Positions 35,001 to 43,754 of a stretch of DNA of 64,000 bases are shown here, piece after piece. The position numbers were made by a program, and so were the translations under genes. This DNA is from Sporocytophaga myxococcoides DSM 11118 (GTDB lineage Bacteria > Bacteroidota > Bacteroidia > Cytophagales > Cytophagaceae), in contig NZ_KE384560.1 in assembly GCF_000426725.1 (NCBI RefSeq), positions 952,960-1,016,959 on the forward strand, given 5' to 3'. The notes under the pieces are model-generated. The model ran no database searches, was not told where the DNA came from, and was given only the letters and a program-made list of their open reading frames with translations. Each line of letters starts with the position of its first letter. Position 1 is the first letter of the stretch.

Positions 35001-38000
35001 ATACAAAGAAAGCTCAAACTTATTATTTTGATGATATCAGATATGAGACAGCAACGCCATGTGTTACAGGTATTCCTGCGACAAATGTGTTGAATGACTT
35101 TGATGACAATAGATATTTAGATATCGTGTTCCCTGGAACTTTCAATACTATCTATCCAAACCCTACTACTACAGGAATCAATAATAGTGCAACTGCAGGG
35201 CAATTTGTAAGAGATGCAGGAACTACAACAGGTACTTCTTTCAGATTCAAAGCTTGTCAATCAAATATTGATTTGGGTGCTGGTAAAGCTGTTATTAACT
35301 TAATGGTAAATGCTCCGAATGCAGGTACTACATTCTTGATGTCTTTGAAAAATGCTGCTGGTACAGATTTAAGCAGTGTTGAAGCTACTACTACTGGTGC
35401 AGCCGGTGTTTGGGAAGAACTTTCATTCGACCATTCTGCTATTCTGAACTCCTCAGATGTTGCATTTATTGATGTAATAGTTGATCCGAATGCTAAGTTT
35501 TCGGCAGCAGGAAGCTCAGTTGCAGCTCGTACTTATCTTGTAGATAATTTGAGATATGGTTATGTTCCTGCTCAACCAGAGATTAACGTTAGAGTGCAGA
35601 CAGCTACACCAACAAATATACTTACTACCCAGTCATTTAACATGGGAACTATAAGTGTGGGTGATAGTAGTGCTGCCATTACATTCAGTATCCAGAATAA
35701 TGGTTTGGTTGACTTATTGTTGAATGGAACTCCTGACCTTGCAATTGCGGGAGCAAATCCAGGTGATTTTACCATCTCGAAGAGCCCAACTTATACTACT
35801 ACAGTAGGAGCCCTTTCAGCAAGTAACTTTGTTGTAAGATTTAAACCAACTGCTGGTGGTGCAAGATCTGCTTCAATTACTATCAAAAATACTGATAGCA
35901 ATGAAGGTTCCTACATCATCTATCTAAACGGAACGGCGAAACAACCTACTATGTCCTTAAAGCAGGGAGCAACAATTTACAACGCTGCTTCTGCTGCATA
36001 TGACTTCGGTACTTCTTTATTGAACACAGCTACCTCTCCTGTTACTTTCACAATTACAAGTATAGGTGACGATACACTAAGATTGTCTGGTACTCCAGTT
36101 GTAACTATCACTGGTACTAATGCTGCTGACTTCTCGGTAACTCAGCCAGTGATAACTAAATTACATCCTTCAACAGGTACAGTTCTTACAACTACATTTA
36201 CAGTAACATTTAAGCCAACAACTTCTGGTGTTAAAAATGCTGTAATCAATATCGGAAATAACTCTTCTGTTAATCCTTATACTTTCAAAGTAACAGGTAA
36301 CGGAGATTGTCCACTGCCTACAGCACCTCTTGCCGGTCCTGATCAGTCAACTTGTGATGCATCAGTTACTCTTGCTGGAAATACTCCAACTGTTGGAACC
36401 GGAACTTGGTCTATTGTAGGAACGTCTTCTGCAACTATTAAAACTCCATCTTCGGCTACTTCGGTGGTTGAAAATTTGACAGCAGGTCAAAGTGTAACAT
36501 TAAGATGGACAATTGCCAATACTTGCGGTACTAACTTTGACGAGGTGGTAATTAAAAGGAATGTTACACCAAGTGTTTCTTTCCCTGAAATAACATCAGT
36601 TTGTGCCGGAGGATCTGTAGATCTTTTCCCAACTGTAACTGGTGGAACTCAGCCTTATGTTTATACTTGGACTGCAAGTGCTGGAACAGCGCCAACTGGA
36701 CCTATTCCAACTGTTACTCCATCTGCTACAACAACATATTCATTAGTGGTTAAAGATGCGAACAATTGCTCAAACGTCGCTGTTCAGAAAGTAATTTCTG
36801 TTAATGCAAAACCAGTATTAACTGTTACTCCTGCAACATCAGATATTTGTGCTGGTGGATCAGCAGCATTAACTGCAAGTGCAACTGGGGGAACTGTTCC
36901 ATATTCATATGCTTGGGATTCTGCTCCTGCATTGGTTATTAATAATGACAAAGCAACTGCATCACCTTCTGTAACATCAACATATTATGTGACTGCATCA
37001 GATGGAAATGGTTGTACAAGTGATAAGAAAAGTGCTTTAGTTAATGTCACATCTGGTGGTGTTGCTTCTGTTACTATTTCGCCGGCTACAGTTGCTGTTT
37101 GTGATGGAACTCCGGTTACCTTAACTGCTACTGGTGTTAATGGTGGTGTACCAACTTATGAGTGGTTTGTTAATGGTAATAAAGTTACTGCGGGGGTAAA
37201 CGGTTCAGAATTTACTTCTTCTGCTCTGCCAAACAATGCTCAGGTAACAGTTAAAATGACTTCAAGCATTGCTTGTGCTACAGGTTCTCCTGCTACTTCA
37301 GGTGCAACAACTGTTACAATTAATTCTCTTCCTTCAGTAGCAGTAAATACATCAGCTGCAGAAATCTGTAATGGAGGATCAGTTAATGTAAGTGCTGTAG
37401 TAAATAATGGTAAAGCTCCATATGCTTATGCATGGACATCTTCTGTAGGAAATAAACCTGCTGATGCTGGATCTACTTTAAGCCCGACGGAAACTACAAC
37501 TTATTCAGTTCAAGTAACCGATGCTAATAATTGCAAAAATACTGTGGCTGCATCTAAACAAGTTGTTGTAAATGCTAAACCTTCAGTTGCTGTTACTCCT
37601 TCATCTACAGATGTATGTACTGGACAATCTACTGTTCTTACTGCTAACGTTATCGGAGGAACTGCACCGTTCAACTATCAGTGGACAAATGTTGTGGGTA
37701 ATACTGCAAGTGTAACAGTAGCTCCAACTGCTGAAACTACTTACTCTGTGGTTGTAACAGATGGTAAAAGCTGTCAAAGTGCTGCAGCAACTTCTTTGGT
37801 AAAAGTAAGTTCTACTGTAGAAGCTAAAGTAGTAATTACAGCTTCAACAGAAAAAGCTTGTGATGCTGGAACAAATGCAACATTCACTTTAACATCTCAG
37901 GGTGGAGGAACTAGTCCGGTTTATACTTGGTCAGTAAATAACATAAATGCAAGTAATAGTTCTGAAACTTATTCGGCATCGGTAAAACCTGGTGATATCG

Positions 38001-38620
38001 TAAAAGTTGTAATGACTTCAAGCCTTGCTTGTGCGACAGGTTCTCCAGCAACTTCTAATGTGATCACTATAGCTAATGCAGGTAATATTTGCGTAGTTCC
38101 TGCTAAGAAAACTATAACAGGTCCGACATCGGTAACTGCTGGTGATGAAGCTACATATATGACTGATGGTGCCCCTGAAGGATCTGAATATACATGGTCT
38201 CTTCCTGAAGGTGCTACAATTGTAGAGCATAATGCAGATTATTCAACTATCAAAGTTAAGTTTGCATCTAATTCGGGAAATGTAGTGCTTCACGAAACAA
38301 ATCCTGCCGGAACTACTGATTCCGATCCGATTAGTGTAGTTGTTACGCCTGCTGGAATATCTGCTTTATTAAGCAATTCTATAAGCGTAATGCCAAACCC
38401 TGGTGTAGACTTCCTAGTTACTTTAGGAGAAGTGTTCTCAGGAAATGTTAATATTATTGTGAAAAATGCTCTTGGTACTTCAGTACTTGAAGAAAATGTA
38501 TTTAAAGGTTCTTCTTCTGCTGATTACAATGTTAACCTAAGTGGTTTTGCTTCTGGGATTTACTTCCTTGAAATCAGAACTGAGCAAGGTAATGCAGTTA
38601 AGAGATTGATAAAACAATAA
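32039..38620 (+). CDS. Secreted multidomain GH8 glycoside hydrolase with T9SS sorting domain
   Basis: A 2193-residue exported enzyme. After a signal peptide (1-25) comes a GH8 domain (about 26-405), the endoglucanase/chitosanase/xylanase family. Probable catalytic acid is Glu96 in VSEGIAYGM, base Asp288 in YDACRNPWR, and the family signature runs around GATDADLDVAFALLIAKTQW. Next are two choice-of-anchor-D-like repeats (411-654), three related carbohydrate-binding-like jelly-roll domains (657-1176), two more anchor-D-like repeats (1177-1420), about six Ig/PKD-like repeats (1424-2020), a further PKD-like domain (2023-2107) and a T9SS type A tail (2108-2193). It is thus secreted and held at the cell surface. 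Cellulose or another beta-1,4-glucan is the likely substrate. Confidence 0.92.
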   Translation: MIKQYSLRLCVFLICSFFSIGAIAQINTPAGAVVPFNANPKYANGIMPKTLPTSGAYGKSTDAANAYNEWKANYTESCGSGKWRVKFDDPSKTVSEGIAYGMLLSAYAADKALFDGLWAFYKANSNNGFSFMNWKTNGCVANPETTGGATDADLDVAFALLIAKTQWPSGTYGVDATNLINAIKQSEIHSSGIANNGNGWGMGSVDGSNGKQACVNPSYQSPAYYKVFKDYTKDNSWDNAVTGGYNLINANAHTTTGLVSDWSTNTGVRNTCNNSGTGSSPTDGYGYDACRNPWRLAQDVIWNNEAKAKSILGKISTYLAGKGASNVRGPLYQDGGLYSGNAHNATFVSTFAVAVMGSTNQTLMDQMYTETVNTKDLIQNQTLSGYYGNTLRCISLFMMTGNFWPYGTTSEQEINVRQGSVNIENNTTFDFQNGQIGVGKSINFTIENLGFAPLTLSGSPIVVLTPTTDFTVTTQPSGPLALNANTIFTVKFNPTSAGLKTATITIASNDADEGTYKITLIGTGTTNATAPKLVAKNDNVILANLGTFDLGNVTSGATGTKKLKIINNGDAPLNLSKPTVATDFISGGTHPTNYSVTSTLPITIAKGDSAYITISFVAPSTIPSNPVATTTLKLVTDDPSYATFTLTLNATIVNCAKSISDSKILTDFDGNYNVKHTWDPKPAGAFSQATANPSATGLNLSATVASYNRPSTGTFEIIRYFPCSGTNFDGLTLATPAISMLVYSPAVGIKVTLAAQTGTDAAAKPIYTDYSSNVNVFTTKANQWERLTFDLSKVVKNGDVSKFTILDIQIDPELGYSGWPAKFYIDDIKYSGLACVNDLPASQVLLDFDNHNNVSLDYGVSSLSAPTGNVVSGGLNTSANVGKFTKEAAAAAYSDGLRYNGCGGVFDLSSKKIISMLVYSTVADAPIQISAKIPDGSDLDTYPDDAATAIVRTVFANKWHRLYFDLSSVPTAQIPNVFAFDVNFDPNNTKKAQTYYFDDIRYETATPCVTGIPATNVLNDFDDNRYLDIVFPGTFNTIYPNPTTTGINNSATAGQFVRDAGTTTGTSFRFKACQSNIDLGAGKAVINLMVNAPNAGTTFLMSLKNAAGTDLSSVEATTTGAAGVWEELSFDHSAILNSSDVAFIDVIVDPNAKFSAAGSSVAARTYLVDNLRYGYVPAQPEINVRVQTATPTNILTTQSFNMGTISVGDSSAAITFSIQNNGLVDLLLNGTPDLAIAGANPGDFTISKSPTYTTTVGALSASNFVVRFKPTAGGARSASITIKNTDSNEGSYIIYLNGTAKQPTMSLKQGATIYNAASAAYDFGTSLLNTATSPVTFTITSIGDDTLRLSGTPVVTITGTNAADFSVTQPVITKLHPSTGTVLTTTFTVTFKPTTSGVKNAVINIGNNSSVNPYTFKVTGNGDCPLPTAPLAGPDQSTCDASVTLAGNTPTVGTGTWSIVGTSSATIKTPSSATSVVENLTAGQSVTLRWTIANTCGTNFDEVVIKRNVTPSVSFPEITSVCAGGSVDLFPTVTGGTQPYVYTWTASAGTAPTGPIPTVTPSATTTYSLVVKDANNCSNVAVQKVISVNAKPVLTVTPATSDICAGGSAALTASATGGTVPYSYAWDSAPALVINNDKATASPSVTSTYYVTASDGNGCTSDKKSALVNVTSGGVASVTISPATVAVCDGTPVTLTATGVNGGVPTYEWFVNGNKVTAGVNGSEFTSSALPNNAQVTVKMTSSIACATGSPATSGATTVTINSLPSVAVNTSAAEICNGGSVNVSAVVNNGKAPYAYAWTSSVGNKPADAGSTLSPTETTTYSVQVTDANNCKNTVAASKQVVVNAKPSVAVTPSSTDVCTGQSTVLTANVIGGTAPFNYQWTNVVGNTASVTVAPTAETTYSVVVTDGKSCQSAAATSLVKVSSTVEAKVVITASTEKACDAGTNATFTLTSQGGGTSPVYTWSVNNINASNSSETYSASVKPGDIVKVVMTSSLACATGSPATSNVITIANAGNICVVPAKKTITGPTSVTAGDEATYMTDGAPEGSEYTWSLPEGATIVEHNADYSTIKVKFASNSGNVVLHETNPAGTTDSDPISVVVTPAGISALLSNSISVMPNPGVDFLVTLGEVFSGNVNIIVKNALGTSVLEENVFKGSSSADYNVNLSGFASGIYFLEIRTEQGNAVKRLIKQ

Positions 38621-38642
38621 CAATACATCTCTTTAATAAATA

Positions 38643-38680
38643 AAAGCGGCTACCTCATTAGGGTAGCCGCTTTCTTTTTA
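38643..38680 (+). terminator. Intrinsic terminator after the GH8 gene
   Basis: The stem AAAGCGGCTACC / GGTAGCCGCTTT (12 bp, with a loop of about 7 nt) is followed by a T-rich tract. Confidence 0.85.
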
Positions 38681-38776
38681 TACCAGAATGAATCAGTTAA
38701 TGAATCTTTATTTTGTTCGGCAACTATACATTTATTTTTAAGTACAAATTTGGATTTTCTTTTTAATAAAGAATTT

Positions 38777-39331
38777 TCAGCTAATAATTCTTATATAATC
38801 CTCTTGAATCGAATTTAGTATACATCCATAATCTTTCTCCGAAATATTTGCAAGAGAAATGACTAATTGACCTTCGGAGATCTCAGTTTTTCCAAACTTT
38901 GAAATATTATGAATGGAAGTACATTCATAAAGTTTTTCATTTATTTCATCAGAGTGTATTTCATTAAAAGAAAAACAAATTGAATTCATCCCCTTTTCAA
39001 GTGTCGAATAATAATTGAATAAAACATTGTTGATCATTAAAGGATGATATGGGCCTGTTTGAAGGGGTATAGTATTCAAGTTTATATGAGTTATGCAGCC
39101 GGGATGTTCATACAAAAACAATTTTTTCTGATCCCGGAAGAAGAAATAGGTTGTTTCATTAACACCCCAATATAATCTATAACTGTTGTAAAGCTTATAG
39201 TAATCATGTATTAGCGTCCTCTTCAGATCAGAAGCATGAAAACTAATACGATAAGCCGTTTCTTCATTCGAATCATGAATAGGGAAGAGAATAACCTTGC
39301 CTTCTTTAATTTCCCGTCCTCCGTTCTTCAT
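38777..39331 (-). CDS. Hypothetical protein downstream of the GH8 gene
   Basis: I do not recognise this 184-residue protein. It is polar, without signal peptide or membrane segment, and rich in aromatic residues (RLYWGVNETTYFFF). Its ATG lies inside the end of the next upstream gene (39306-39530), a 26-nt overlap that suggests translational coupling. The unknown pair is transcribed convergently to GH8. No motif gives a function. Confidence 0.5.
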   Translation of the reverse strand: MKNGGREIKEGKVILFPIHDSNEETAYRISFHASDLKRTLIHDYYKLYNSYRLYWGVNETTYFFFRDQKKLFLYEHPGCITHINLNTIPLQTGPYHPLMINNVLFNYYSTLEKGMNSICFSFNEIHSDEINEKLYECTSIHNISKFGKTEISEGQLVISLANISEKDYGCILNSIQEDYIRIIS

Positions 39332-39530
39332 AAAGAAACAGAGTGTTTGAGTTGCTTGGCTTTAGTTCTTCATAATTTAAACTTCCTTCTTCTGCATATG
39401 GTATTTTATGATAATCACAGAGTTTGTTGTAAGGTAGGTCATTGTTCAAATTGTCGATATAGAGATTAGGAGGGTTAGGCAGAAGTTCAAGAGTCATTTG
39501 ATTAATGACCGCATAAGGTATTCTTTCCAC
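39306..39530 (-). CDS. Small hypothetical protein, coupled to the 38777-39331 gene
   Basis: A 74-residue protein starting with GTG at 39530 (MERIPYAVINQMTLELLPN). It is rich in Asn, Pro and Leu with no recognisable domain. It ends 26 nt inside the downstream ORF. Both ORFs have natural composition, and the overlap is in different frames, so a frameshifted single gene is possible but not shown; the small ORF has no evident sequence similarity to the larger one. Confidence 0.4.
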   Translation of the reverse strand: MERIPYAVINQMTLELLPNPPNLYIDNLNNDLPYNKLCDYHKIPYAEEGSLNYEELKPSNSNTLFLYEERRTGN

Positions 39531-39645
39531 AAATTTTTAAAGTTTGATAATAAAAAAAAAAGATTTGGGAGCTTAAAGTTAATCAGTTATATGCACCTAT
39601 TTTTAAAATATTTTATAACCAAAGGTCATTAAGACGAATAGATAA

Positions 39646-39682
39646 AAATAAAAAACCTCAGTTTTTTCAAACTGAGGTTTTT
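39646..39682 (-). terminator. Intrinsic terminator of tRNA-Ser
   Basis: The stem AAAAACCTCAGTTT / AAACTGAGGTTTTT with a 4-nt loop is followed on the minus strand by T-rich sequence, directly 3' of the tRNA. Confidence 0.8.
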
Positions 39683-39683
39683 G

Positions 39684-39768
39684 CAGAGAGAGAGGGATTC
39701 GAACCCCCGGACCTGTTACAGTCAACGGTTTTCAAGACCGCCGCATTCGACCGCTCTGCCATCTCTCT
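39684..39768 (-). tRNA. tRNA-Ser(TGA)
   Basis: The minus strand reads as an 85-nt tRNA. The acceptor arm AGAGAGA / TCTCTCT plus discriminator G encloses a D arm (GCAGAGCGGTCGAATGC), the anticodon loop CTTGAAA with anticodon TGA, a long variable arm typical of Ser, and a T arm with GGTTCGAATCC. CCA is not fully encoded. Confidence 0.92.
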
Positions 39769-39829
39769 GTGATTTGGACTGCAAAGATAGATAAAATGAT
39801 ATTGTGTCCAAATAATTCAAGTAATTTTT

Positions 39830-40249
39830 TTAAAATTTTTCCTTAAGAAAATAACTACTTGTTGTTCTTTCAAATTCTTCCGGGGCCACACATGGTTTAC
39901 CGGTTTCAGAATTCACGAATACTAATGTTGTTTCACCTATATTAAGCAGAACATTTTGTTCATTATATGTTTCGTATTCAAATTTTATTCTGACTCTTGG
40001 AATTTCCTTAATAAAAACTTTAATCCTGAGTAAATCATCGTAGAGTGCCGGTTTGATAAACTTTGTTTTATATTCCAGTACAGGCATCATTATGCCGGTT
40101 TCTTCTAGTTTTTTGTAGCTTAATCCTAAATGACGCATCATTTCGACACGGGCTACTTCATAGAAAGCAGCATAGTTGCCGTAGTAAACATAGCCCATTT
40201 TATCAGTTTCAGCATATCTGACTCTTACCTGAACTTCAAATTCAATCAT
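39830..40249 (-). CDS. Acyl-CoA thioesterase, hotdog fold (YbgC/4-HBT type)
   Basis: A 139-residue hotdog-fold thioesterase with the 4-HBT signature VRYAETDKMGYVYYGNYAAFYEVARVE (catalytic Asp-region in TDKMG). It hydrolyses acyl-CoA of short or medium chains in this family; the exact substrate is unknown. Its start overlaps the mltG stop by 1 nt, so the two are translated together. In many bacteria YbgC clusters with the Tol-Pal system; here the partner is mltG. Confidence 0.87.
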   Translation of the reverse strand: MIEFEVQVRVRYAETDKMGYVYYGNYAAFYEVARVEMMRHLGLSYKKLEETGIMMPVLEYKTKFIKPALYDDLLRIKVFIKEIPRVRIKFEYETYNEQNVLLNIGETTLVFVNSETGKPCVAPEEFERTTSSYFLKEKF

Positions 40250-41283
40250 TATTTAATATTCAGTTTATTTAAAGCTCTTCTATACTTTTCAGCATTCACC
40301 TGATGTTGTTCGTATGTTTCTGCGAAATTATGGTGTCCTGTAAGATCGTCACTGGCGCAGAAGTATACATACTTATGATTGGCAGTATTTAGAACAGCAT
40401 CAATACATTTAGTAGAAGGAAGATTTATGGGTCCTGGAGGAAGTCCTGTATATTTATATGTATTGTAAGGCGAGTCTATAGCAAGGTGACCATCATAAAT
40501 TCTTTTAATTGTAAAATCACCTACAGCGAATTTAACAGTTGGGTCTGCTTGCAAAGGCATTCCCTGTCTTAGCCGGTTTATATAAACTCCTGAAATGATT
40601 GATCTTTCATCTTGTTTGTTAGTTTCTGCCTCTACGATAGATGCCAGAATTGTAATTTCCACTGGAGTAAATCCAAGACTTTTAGCTTGAGCTTTTCTTT
40701 CATTGTTCCAGAAACTATCGTATTCTTTTTTCATCCTATCAAAGAGTTCTTTCCCTTTAATATTCCAGTATACTTCATAAGTATTGGGAATAAACATGGT
40801 AATGATTGTTGTGGTGTCAAAACCATACTGGGAAACAAATTTAGGGTCACTTAATAATTTCAGAATTTCCTCTTTAGAAAGAGACAATTGGTTATCAAGT
40901 TTTTCAGCTAAATCTTGTTTAAGTCTTATTGTATTAAAAACAAGTTTAGCTGGCTCTTGTCTGCCTCGTTTTAACATGCGAACTGCATTTAAATTTGACA
41001 TATTGGCAGAAATACGATACATCCCCGGCTTTACAGCCTCCTGATAACCTAAAAGCCTGGATATAAATGCGAAAGACAAATAGTCAGTTACTATTTCATT
41101 CTTTTTTAAACTATCTGAAACAGTTTGGAAATTAGCACCTTCAGGAATAAACAAGTATGTATCACCTTTTTTAAATTGCAGATTAGGTGTGAAGAAAATC
41201 TGGTATGCATAAAATGAAAAGCATACAAATGAAATTGCAAAAACAACTGCAAAGACTTTAATTTTGTACTTTCTATCTTTCAT
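40249..41283 (-). CDS. mltG: Endolytic transglycosylase MltG
   Basis: Inner-membrane enzyme that cuts glycan strands during synthesis and limits their length. The 344 residues have an N-terminal membrane anchor (VFAVVFAISFVCFSFYAY), a LysM-like/YceG region and the catalytic Glu in ILASIVEAETN. LPPGPINLPS and DDLTGHHNFAETYEQH are family-typical. It overlaps the thioesterase start by 1 nt. A perfect -7 box (41298-41291) ends 7 nt before the ATG, predicting a very short leader. Confidence 0.93.
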   Translation of the reverse strand: MKDRKYKIKVFAVVFAISFVCFSFYAYQIFFTPNLQFKKGDTYLFIPEGANFQTVSDSLKKNEIVTDYLSFAFISRLLGYQEAVKPGMYRISANMSNLNAVRMLKRGRQEPAKLVFNTIRLKQDLAEKLDNQLSLSKEEILKLLSDPKFVSQYGFDTTTIITMFIPNTYEVYWNIKGKELFDRMKKEYDSFWNNERKAQAKSLGFTPVEITILASIVEAETNKQDERSIISGVYINRLRQGMPLQADPTVKFAVGDFTIKRIYDGHLAIDSPYNTYKYTGLPPGPINLPSTKCIDAVLNTANHKYVYFCASDDLTGHHNFAETYEQHQVNAEKYRRALNKLNIK

Positions 41284-41290
41284 AAGTCTT

Positions 41291-41298
41291 CAAAAATA
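41291..41298 (-). promoter_or_regulatory. -7 promoter box for mltG
   Basis: TATTTTTG on the minus strand matches TAnnTTTG exactly. The predicted start lies about 4 nt from the ATG. Confidence 0.5.
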
Positions 41299-41394
41299 AT
41301 CAATTCATTTGGAAACAGGAAAAGGGTATTAAGAGGTTCTATTTAAAGTGTGAATTTTTAATAAATAAAATAAGGTTTATATTAAAAAGCAGGG

Positions 41395-42024
41395 ATGAAA
41401 GCTAAATTAATAAAAATTAACCCAATAAATCCGCAAATGAATAAAATCGCGGAGGTGGTAGAAGTTTTGCAAAAAGGTGGGGTTATTATATATCCAACGG
41501 ATACTGTATATGGAATTGGATGTGATATACATAATCAAAAGGCGGTAGAGAGAGTTTGTAAAATTAAAAATATCAACCCTCAAAAAATAAATCTTTCTTT
41601 TATCTGCTACGATTTAAGTCATATTTCGGAATACACAAAAAATTTACCAACAAACATTTTTAAAATTATGAAGAAGGCTTTACCAGGTCCTTTTACATTT
41701 ATTTTAAATGCAAGTGGGAAAGTACCTAAAATTCTTCATACTAAAAAAAATACTGTAGGAATAAGAGTTCCTGATAATACAATTCCTCGACTGATTGTTA
41801 AGGAATTAGGAAACCCTATTATTACAACTTCAATAAAAGATGAAGATGCAATACTGGAATATTCAACAGACCCTGAATTGATTTATGAGAGATTCAAAGG
41901 ACTTGTGGATATCGTCGTTGATGGTGGGTTGGGGAATATTGAGGCTTCTACTATTGTAGATTGTACGACTGACGAGCCTGAAATTTTACGTGAAGGTCTA
42001 GGAAAGATTGAGGAAGTATTATAA
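41395..42024 (+). CDS. YciO/TsaC (Sua5-YrdC) family protein
   Basis: A 209-residue protein of the Sua5/YrdC/YciO family, whose best-known member makes threonylcarbamoyl-AMP for tRNA t6A modification. The nucleotide and threonine pocket is shown by [15 protein letters not shown], and the fold by [17 protein letters not shown] and the [10 protein letters not shown] end. YciO-group proteins lack some TsaC residues; the sequence cannot decide between TsaC and YciO. A 13-bp hairpin overlaps its stop codon. Confidence 0.82.
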   Translation: MKAKLIKINPINPQMNKIAEVVEVLQKGGVIIYPTDTVYGIGCDIHNQKAVERVCKIKNINPQKINLSFICYDLSHISEYTKNLPTNIFKIMKKALPGPFTFILNASGKVPKILHTKKNTVGIRVPDNTIPRLIVKELGNPIITTSIKDEDAILEYSTDPELIYERFKGLVDIVVDGGLGNIEASTIVDCTTDEPEILREGLGKIEEVL

Positions 42025-42050
42025 CCTGTTTGGTTATAATACTTTTAGCT
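42014..42050. terminator. Bidirectional terminator overlapping the YciO/TsaC stop codon
   Basis: A perfect 13-bp stem (AAGTATTATAACC / GGTTATAATACTT) has a 5-nt loop followed by a T-rich end; it spans the gene 3' ends of both convergent genes. Confidence 0.75.
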
Positions 42051-42899
42051 TTTTAGCCAGACGTTTTTCCAGCGTTTGTGAGACCAAAGCCAATCTGAGG
42101 GAGATTCTATTATGGTTTTTTCAAGTGCTTTAGCATATTTTTCAACAAGAGAAAATTTTTCTTCAGGAAAGGGTGGTTCAGCCAAAAGTTCATATTTTGT
42201 TTCATAAAATCCTCTCTTTATTCGTTTCATGCTGAGATAAAATACGGGAAAGGATGTATTTCGTGCTATTTTGTCAGCCCCCACGAAAAAAGGCGTGTCT
42301 TGATTTAAAAATTTGGTCCAATACTGAATTTCACCTCCCGGAGGTGTTTGATCTGCAACCATCGCAATACCTCTAGTAATGTCTTTTCTCTTGATAATAC
42401 TTCTTAACGTATCTTTCATTGGAATCAAGTTAGCTCCAAATTTGGACCTCATTTTTAAGAAAAAAAGATCTGAGCTTTTGTTTTTTAAAGGACGGTAGAT
42501 AGCATCAACACTATATTCTGAAAGCATAGAGGAACTTAAGAGGAGCCATTCCCAGTTACATTGATGCCCTGTGAGAACTATAATAGACTGACCTTTTCTC
42601 AGGTATTCAAGAGGAAGCTCAATATTTTTTTGTATGACTTTCTTATTTAGCTGATCTTTTGTTAGAGAAGGAATTAATAGTGTTTCCAGAATGGTATCAG
42701 TAAGATTAGAATAAAATTTTCTGGATATTAAGTTCAGCTCATGGACTTCCTTTTGAGGAAAGGAATTTTGAAGATTTTGAAATACAACTTTTCTTCGGTA
42801 TTTGATTATATGATAGAGTACAAAACTTAAAAAATCAGAGAATAAATAAATCAATGAATTTGGGATAAAATAAAAGACAACTTTTAAAATCGAATACAT
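42045..42899 (-). CDS. LpxL/HtrB-like lysophospholipid/lipid A acyltransferase
   Basis: Membrane-bound acyltransferase of 284 residues in the LpxL-HtrB family, adding secondary acyl chains to lipid A. The N-terminus has a membrane helix, and the catalytic region shows VLTGHQCNWEWLLL (H-x4-E-like motif, His then Glu), with MVADQTPPGGEIQYW and WSHKRWKNVW near the C-terminus. In Bacteroidota such proteins may instead modify other lipids, so the specific substrate is uncertain. It converges with the YciO/TsaC gene. Confidence 0.85.
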   Translation of the reverse strand: MYSILKVVFYFIPNSLIYLFSDFLSFVLYHIIKYRRKVVFQNLQNSFPQKEVHELNLISRKFYSNLTDTILETLLIPSLTKDQLNKKVIQKNIELPLEYLRKGQSIIVLTGHQCNWEWLLLSSSMLSEYSVDAIYRPLKNKSSDLFFLKMRSKFGANLIPMKDTLRSIIKRKDITRGIAMVADQTPPGGEIQYWTKFLNQDTPFFVGADKIARNTSFPVFYLSMKRIKRGFYETKYELLAEPPFPEEKFSLVEKYAKALEKTIIESPSDWLWSHKRWKNVWLKS

Positions 42900-42975
42900 T
42901 GGGGGAGATAATTATTACGAATGGATAAATTTATTAAAATCATTTCTAAAATTGTATTAAATTTTTAGAACATTG

Positions 42976-43596
42976 ATGCAACAAGAATCACAAAGAATAG
43001 TATTAGACTTACAGTACCTTCCCTGTATCGAATATTTTTTAAATATATTGAAAGCGAAGGAAGTTGTTTTTGAAAATTCGGAAAATTATCTCAGGCATAC
43101 TTACAGAAATCGTTGTAAAATATTAACGGCAGATAAGGTTTTGGAATTGTCTGTTCCTGTTAAGCATGAAGGTAAAAAGCTATATACGGAAGTAGAAATC
43201 GATTATTCCCAAAAGTGGCTTCAGGTCCATCAAAGGGCGATTGTTTCAGCTTATAGAAATGCTCCTTATTTTGAGTATTACTGGCCGTTTTTTGAGGGTA
43301 TTTATTCCAAAAATCACAGAACTTTATTTGATATGAATTTTGAATTTCTGACACTTTGTCTGAAATTATTTCAAATTGAAAAGAATATTTCCTTTACAAA
43401 CAGTTATATAAAAGAATATGAGGACGTTTTTGATATGAGAAATCATATTATCCCTAAAAGAAATCAGGCAGAAGACCCCAAACTTGGCAGAATAACATAT
43501 CGACAAGTGTTTGGCAGGAATTTTGTAAATAACATGAGCATAATTGATTTATTATTTTGTGAAGGAAATAATGCAATAAATGTTATGAATACGTAA
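42976..43596 (+). CDS. WbqC family protein
   Basis: A 206-residue cytoplasmic protein of the WbqC family, which is often encoded near polysaccharide or T9SS-linked genes and has no settled enzyme activity. Evidence is LDLQYLPCIEYFLNIL near the start, YRNRCKILT, the central VEIDYSQKWLQVHQRAI, AYRNAPYFEYYWPFF and the tail NNMSIIDLLFCEG. I chose ATG at 42976; a TTG one codon earlier also exists. The flanking intergenic regions are short, and the gene appears single. Confidence 0.82.
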   Translation: MQQESQRIVLDLQYLPCIEYFLNILKAKEVVFENSENYLRHTYRNRCKILTADKVLELSVPVKHEGKKLYTEVEIDYSQKWLQVHQRAIVSAYRNAPYFEYYWPFFEGIYSKNHRTLFDMNFEFLTLCLKLFQIEKNISFTNSYIKEYEDVFDMRNHIIPKRNQAEDPKLGRITYRQVFGRNFVNNMSIIDLLFCEGNNAINVMNT

Positions 43597-43754
43597 GGGA
43601 TCCAATTAGGGAAAAGTGAAGATGATCGAACAAAGGGAAAAATCAGTTTGTTCTCTATTTAAGAGAAAGATAGAAATAAAATATATAAAATAGTTGGTTA
43701 TTTATAGTAAAAATAATTTAGATTTACGCTATTACTAAATAGCTCCTTTATAAT

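Noticed and set aside
39306-39331. A single frameshifted gene joining the two small unknown ORFs.
   Set aside because: Both ORFs have natural starts and stops and the overlap is 26 nt. Without relatives to compare I kept them as two genes.
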